Assembly (NCBI GenBank): GCA_016190535.1
Contig: JACPQK010000161.1
Coordinates: 1-7,819, forward strand
Origin: Chloroflexota bacterium
Lineage (GTDB): Bacteria > Chloroflexota > Dehalococcoidia > JACPQK01
Direction of reading: 5' to 3'
DNA: 7,819 nt
A program made the position numbers and the translations under genes. The notes below the pieces were generated by a model, which saw only the letters and a list, made by a program, of their open reading frames with translations, searched no databases and was not told where the DNA came from. Positions 5,346 through 7,819 of the stretch are shown here, piece by piece (within the stretch, counting starts at the first letter, position 1; each line of letters starts with the position of its first letter).

Positions 5346-5612
5346 ATGATTACCAAGGAGCAGAAGGAAGAAATAGTCCAGAGGTATGCCGGCCACGAGA
5401 AGGACACCGGCTCTACGGCGGTGCAGCTTGCTCTGCTGACAGAGCGGATTAACCAGTTGGCAGAGCACCTCAAGGTTCACCGTCAGGACTACCATTCCCG
5501 GCGGGGCCTCATGAAGTTAGTGGGGCAACGGGGCCGCTTCCTGGCTTACCTATCCCGGACGGACCAAGTCCGCTACCAGGAGATGGTGGCCAAGCTTGGC
5601 ATCAGGAAGTAA
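5346..5612 (+). CDS. rpsO: 30S ribosomal protein S15
   Basis: S15 is a primary 16S rRNA-binding protein of the small-subunit platform; it binds the helix 20-22 junction early in assembly and helps form an intersubunit bridge. The product is 88 residues, the usual length, and is co-linear with the family throughout. DTGS at 20-23, H41, H45, D48 and SRRGL at 51-55 are the conserved rRNA-contacting positions. The C-terminus LGIRK is typical (LGLRR in many species). ATG 5346 is supported by AAGGTG at 5336-5341 and by the exact family N-terminus [10 protein letters not shown]. The gene pnp starts 92 bases after its stop, the widespread rpsO-pnp arrangement, so the two are probably co-transcribed. 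In E. coli S15 represses its own translation through a leader pseudoknot. The short leader predicted here leaves little room for such a structure unless transcripts from the upstream promoter are used. Confidence 0.98.
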   Translation: MITKEQKEEIVQRYAGHEKDTGSTAVQLALLTERINQLAEHLKVHRQDYHSRRGLMKLVGQRGRFLAYLSRTDQVRYQEMVAKLGIRK

Positions 5613-5617
5613 AAGGC

Positions 5618-5637
5618 CCCTAGCCTGACGGCTCGGG
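5618..5637 (+). other. Hairpin in the rpsO-pnp spacer
   Basis: CCC-T-AGCC (5618-5625) pairs with GGCT-C-GGG (5630-5637) around loop TGAC, with one T/C mismatch. It lies 6 bases after the rpsO stop and has no T tract, so full termination is unlikely. In other bacteria this spacer carries a terminator or an RNase III cleavage site that controls pnp mRNA; a processing or attenuation role here is only an inference. Confidence 0.4.
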
Positions 5638-5692
5638 AGTTGGAATCAGGTGTCCCCAGAGACAGCTTGCTTCGATGTGCCTTGGTGGAACG

Positions 5693-5697
5693 AGGAG
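5693..5697 (+). promoter_or_regulatory. Ribosome binding site deciding the TTG start of pnp
   Basis: AGGAG stands 7 bases before TTG 5705. The in-frame ATG at 5675 has no purine-rich site upstream, and the ATG at 5698 is out of frame and followed immediately by TAG. The site therefore selects TTG as the start. Confidence 0.7.
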
Positions 5698-5704
5698 ATG
5701 TAGA

Positions 5705-7819
5705 TTGGTTACTACTGGAGTCAAGAGGGTACAGGGAGAGATAGGGGGAAGATCCCTTATCCTGGAGACCGGCAAGCTGGCCGGGCAGGCCGGTGGTGCG
5801 GTGACGGTCACCTACGGGGAGACTGTAGTGCTGGTCACTGCCTGCATGTCGGAGAAACCCCGGGAAGATATCGACTTCCTTCCCCTCACCGTGGACTATG
5901 AGGGGAGACTCTACGCCGCCGGAAAGATTCCCGGCGGTTTCTTCCGGAGGGAGGGCCGGCCCACCCAGGACGCTATCCTGGCGGCCCGCCTCACGGACCG
6001 CCCCCTGCGGCCCCTCTTACCTAAGACCCTGCGTAACGATGTCCAGGTGGTGTGCACAGTGCTTTCCGCGGACCAGGAGAACGACCCGGACATCATGTCC
6101 ATCATCGGCGCTTCGGCAGCCCTAGGCCTCTCCACGGTCCCCTTCGGGGGGCCTGTATCTGCCTCCCGGGTGGGCTACTGCAACGGGCAGTTGGTGCTCA
6201 ACCCCACTTTCAGCCAGTTGGTGGACAGTGCCCTGGACCTCGTGGTAGTAGGCAGCCGCTCGGCAGTGGTCATGGTGGAGGCCGGCGCCAAGGAGGTGCC
6301 GGAGTCCCTGCTCCTGGAAGCCCTGGAGTTCGGACAGAGGGCAAACGAGCTTGTGCTGGACCTGCAGGGTAAGCTAACGGAGGGGGTTGCCCGGCCGGTC
6401 TACCAACCTCCCGCAGCTGATCCCGAGCTGGTGAGCACTGTGGCAGCGGCCGTGGGGGAGCGCCTGTCCGCACTCCTCTCCAGCAGACAGAAGGGCGAGC
6501 GGAGCCAGGCCCCGGACGAGTTCCAAGCAGAGCTTCTCGAACGGCTGGGGGAGCGCTTCCCTGCCCCGCAGATAAAGGCGGCCCTGGAGGCCGAGATACG
6601 GCTGGCCATCCGCAGGCGCATCCTCAGCACGGGCCTGCGCCCGGATGGTCGGAGCACCACCGAGATCAGACCGATTAGCTGTGAGCTGGGCGTGCTGCCC
6701 CGCACCCACGGCTCCGGCCTCTTCTCCCGGGGGGAGACCCAGGTCCTCGCCATCACCACGCTGGCACCGCCGGGCATGGAGCAGACTATTGACGACCTCA
6801 CCCCGGAGGAGACCAAGAGGTTCTTGCACCACTACAATTTTCCTCCTTTCTCTACAGGGGAGGTCAAGCGGATGGGCGGGCCTGGCCGTCGTGAGATCGG
6901 CCACGGGGCACTGGCGGAGAGGTCCCTGGACCCCGTTATCCCCGGCGAGGGGGAGTTCCCTTACACCATTCGCCTTGTCTCGGAGGTGCTGAGCTCCAAT
7001 GGGAGCACCTCTATGGCCAGCGTCTGCGCCAGTAGCCTGTCCCTGATGGACGCCGGAGTCCCCATAAAGGCACACGTGGCTGGCGTAGCCATGGGCCTTG
7101 TCCAGGAGGGTGGCCAGACTGCTGTGCTCACCGACATCGCGGGCCTGGAGGATGCCTACGGGGATATGGACTTCAAGGTGGCAGGCACGGCCCAGGGGGT
7201 CACCGCCCTCCAGTTGGACATCAAGAGGCCGGGCCTCGATCTGAGGGTCCTCTCCCAGGCGCTGGAGCAGGCCCGAGCCGCCCGCCACGTCATCCTGGGA
7301 CATCTCAACCAGGCGATAAGCAGGCCCCGGGCTCAGCTTAGCCCCTATGCCCCCCGGATTATGAAGATCAGCATAAAGCCCGACAAGATTGGTGCCCTCA
7401 TCGGACCTGGAGGCAAGACCATCCGCTCCATCATCGAGGAGACCAAGGCTACCATAGATGTGGAAAACGATGGGACCGTCTTCATCGGCTCCACCAATGA
7501 GGAAATGGCCCAGAAGGCCCTGCACCGCATCCAGGAGCTGACCCAAGAGGTCGAGGTGGGCAAGGTGTACACTGGCCGGGTGACCCGCCTCATGCGTAAC
7601 GGTGCCTTTGTGGAGATCTTGCCGGGCAAAGAAGGTCTGGTGCCCCTGGGAGAGCTCTCCGACCAGCCCATATTCCGGCCAGAGGACGCTGTGGACATCG
7701 GCGACGAGGTTACTGTCATGGTCACCGAGATTGACCGGCTGGGCCGGGTGAACCTGTCCCGCCGGGCATTGTTCCAGTCTGTCCCCGGGCAGGCCCCGGC
7801 ACGGCCCCCTGCCCGCCCC
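5705..7819 (+). CDS. pnp: Polynucleotide phosphorylase (3'-partial)
   Basis: PNPase degrades RNA 3' to 5' by phosphorolysis, releasing nucleoside diphosphates, and can run in reverse to add tails; it works as a trimer in RNA turnover. The frame is open for 705 codons to the last base with no stop, near the family's full ~700-720 residues, so only the tail is missing. The first RNase PH domain covers about 10-145, with the conserved stretch GKIPGGFFRREGRPT. An all-helical linker follows. The catalytic second RNase PH domain spans about 312-520: GLFSRGETQ, SSNGSTSMAS with S434/T435/S436 at the phosphate site, and D483, D489, K491 in EDAYGDMDFK (E. coli D486, D492, K494). The KH domain has GPGG at 567-570, and the S1 domain runs from about 618 to 690, ending in a proline/alanine-rich tail. 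TTG 5705 is chosen from the AGGAG site and puts the EIGG block at residue 11, as expected. ATG 5675 would add 10 residues without a ribosome binding site. Confidence 0.97.
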   Translation, partial: MVTTGVKRVQGEIGGRSLILETGKLAGQAGGAVTVTYGETVVLVTACMSEKPREDIDFLPLTVDYEGRLYAAGKIPGGFFRREGRPTQDAILAARLTDRPLRPLLPKTLRNDVQVVCTVLSADQENDPDIMSIIGASAALGLSTVPFGGPVSASRVGYCNGQLVLNPTFSQLVDSALDLVVVGSRSAVVMVEAGAKEVPESLLLEALEFGQRANELVLDLQGKLTEGVARPVYQPPAADPELVSTVAAAVGERLSALLSSRQKGERSQAPDEFQAELLERLGERFPAPQIKAALEAEIRLAIRRRILSTGLRPDGRSTTEIRPISCELGVLPRTHGSGLFSRGETQVLAITTLAPPGMEQTIDDLTPEETKRFLHHYNFPPFSTGEVKRMGGPGRREIGHGALAERSLDPVIPGEGEFPYTIRLVSEVLSSNGSTSMASVCASSLSLMDAGVPIKAHVAGVAMGLVQEGGQTAVLTDIAGLEDAYGDMDFKVAGTAQGVTALQLDIKRPGLDLRVLSQALEQARAARHVILGHLNQAISRPRAQLSPYAPRIMKISIKPDKIGALIGPGGKTIRSIIEETKATIDVENDGTVFIGSTNEEMAQKALHRIQELTQEVEVGKVYTGRVTRLMRNGAFVEILPGKEGLVPLGELSDQPIFRPEDAVDIGDEVTVMVTEIDRLGRVNLSRRALFQSVPGQAPARPPARP

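Noticed and set aside
6374..7546. 390-codon open frame on the minus strand opposite pnp
   Set aside because: It is the antisense shadow of a highly conserved pnp coding region in GC-rich DNA; its product resembles no family I know.

Overview
The window is a high-GC bacterial chromosome segment that reads entirely on the + strand. The organism is probably a Chloroflexota/Dehalococcoidia-like environmental bacterium. That placement is inference from the feel of the housekeeping proteins and the dispersed GC-rich hairpin repeats; nothing in the window fixes the taxonomy.

Layout: (1) 1-1056 is the 3' two thirds of lysS (class II lysyl-tRNA synthetase), cut by the window edge. (2) 1057-1491 is a 435-base non-coding stretch packed with inverted repeats. 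It holds a GC-rich hairpin just after lysS, several degenerate copies of a dispersed hairpin repeat whose right end reads CCCTACG, and a 151-bp MITE-like element. The element has 11-bp terminal inverted repeats and near-perfect 8-bp flanking direct repeats, and encloses a long GTCAT...ATGAC palindrome. (3) 1492-5085 is one large gene for a single-chain restriction-modification enzyme, type IIG-like: PD-(D/E)XK nuclease, then N6-adenine methyltransferase, then target-recognition region. (4) 5086-5345 carries a degenerate repeat copy, a near-consensus promoter that starts inside it, a Shine-Dalgarno and the first ~25 codons of a seryl-tRNA synthetase gene that breaks off after 38 codons, then a second promoter. 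(5) 5346-5612 is rpsO (ribosomal protein S15). (6) 5705-7819 is pnp (polynucleotide phosphorylase), starting at TTG and running off the end of the window with no stop.

How it fits together: lysS, the serS fragment, rpsO and pnp are translation and RNA-turnover genes, and rpsO-pnp is a classic pair. The restriction-modification gene is the only accessory gene. It sits alone between repeat clusters and next to a truncated housekeeping gene, which suggests past insertion and deletion here. Its base composition does not look obviously foreign by eye.

I see no clear multi-gene undescribed system. The most informative signals are the MITE-like element, the serS stub with intact expression signals, the probable leaderless start of the restriction-modification gene, and the repeat-borne promoter in front of the serS stub and rpsO.
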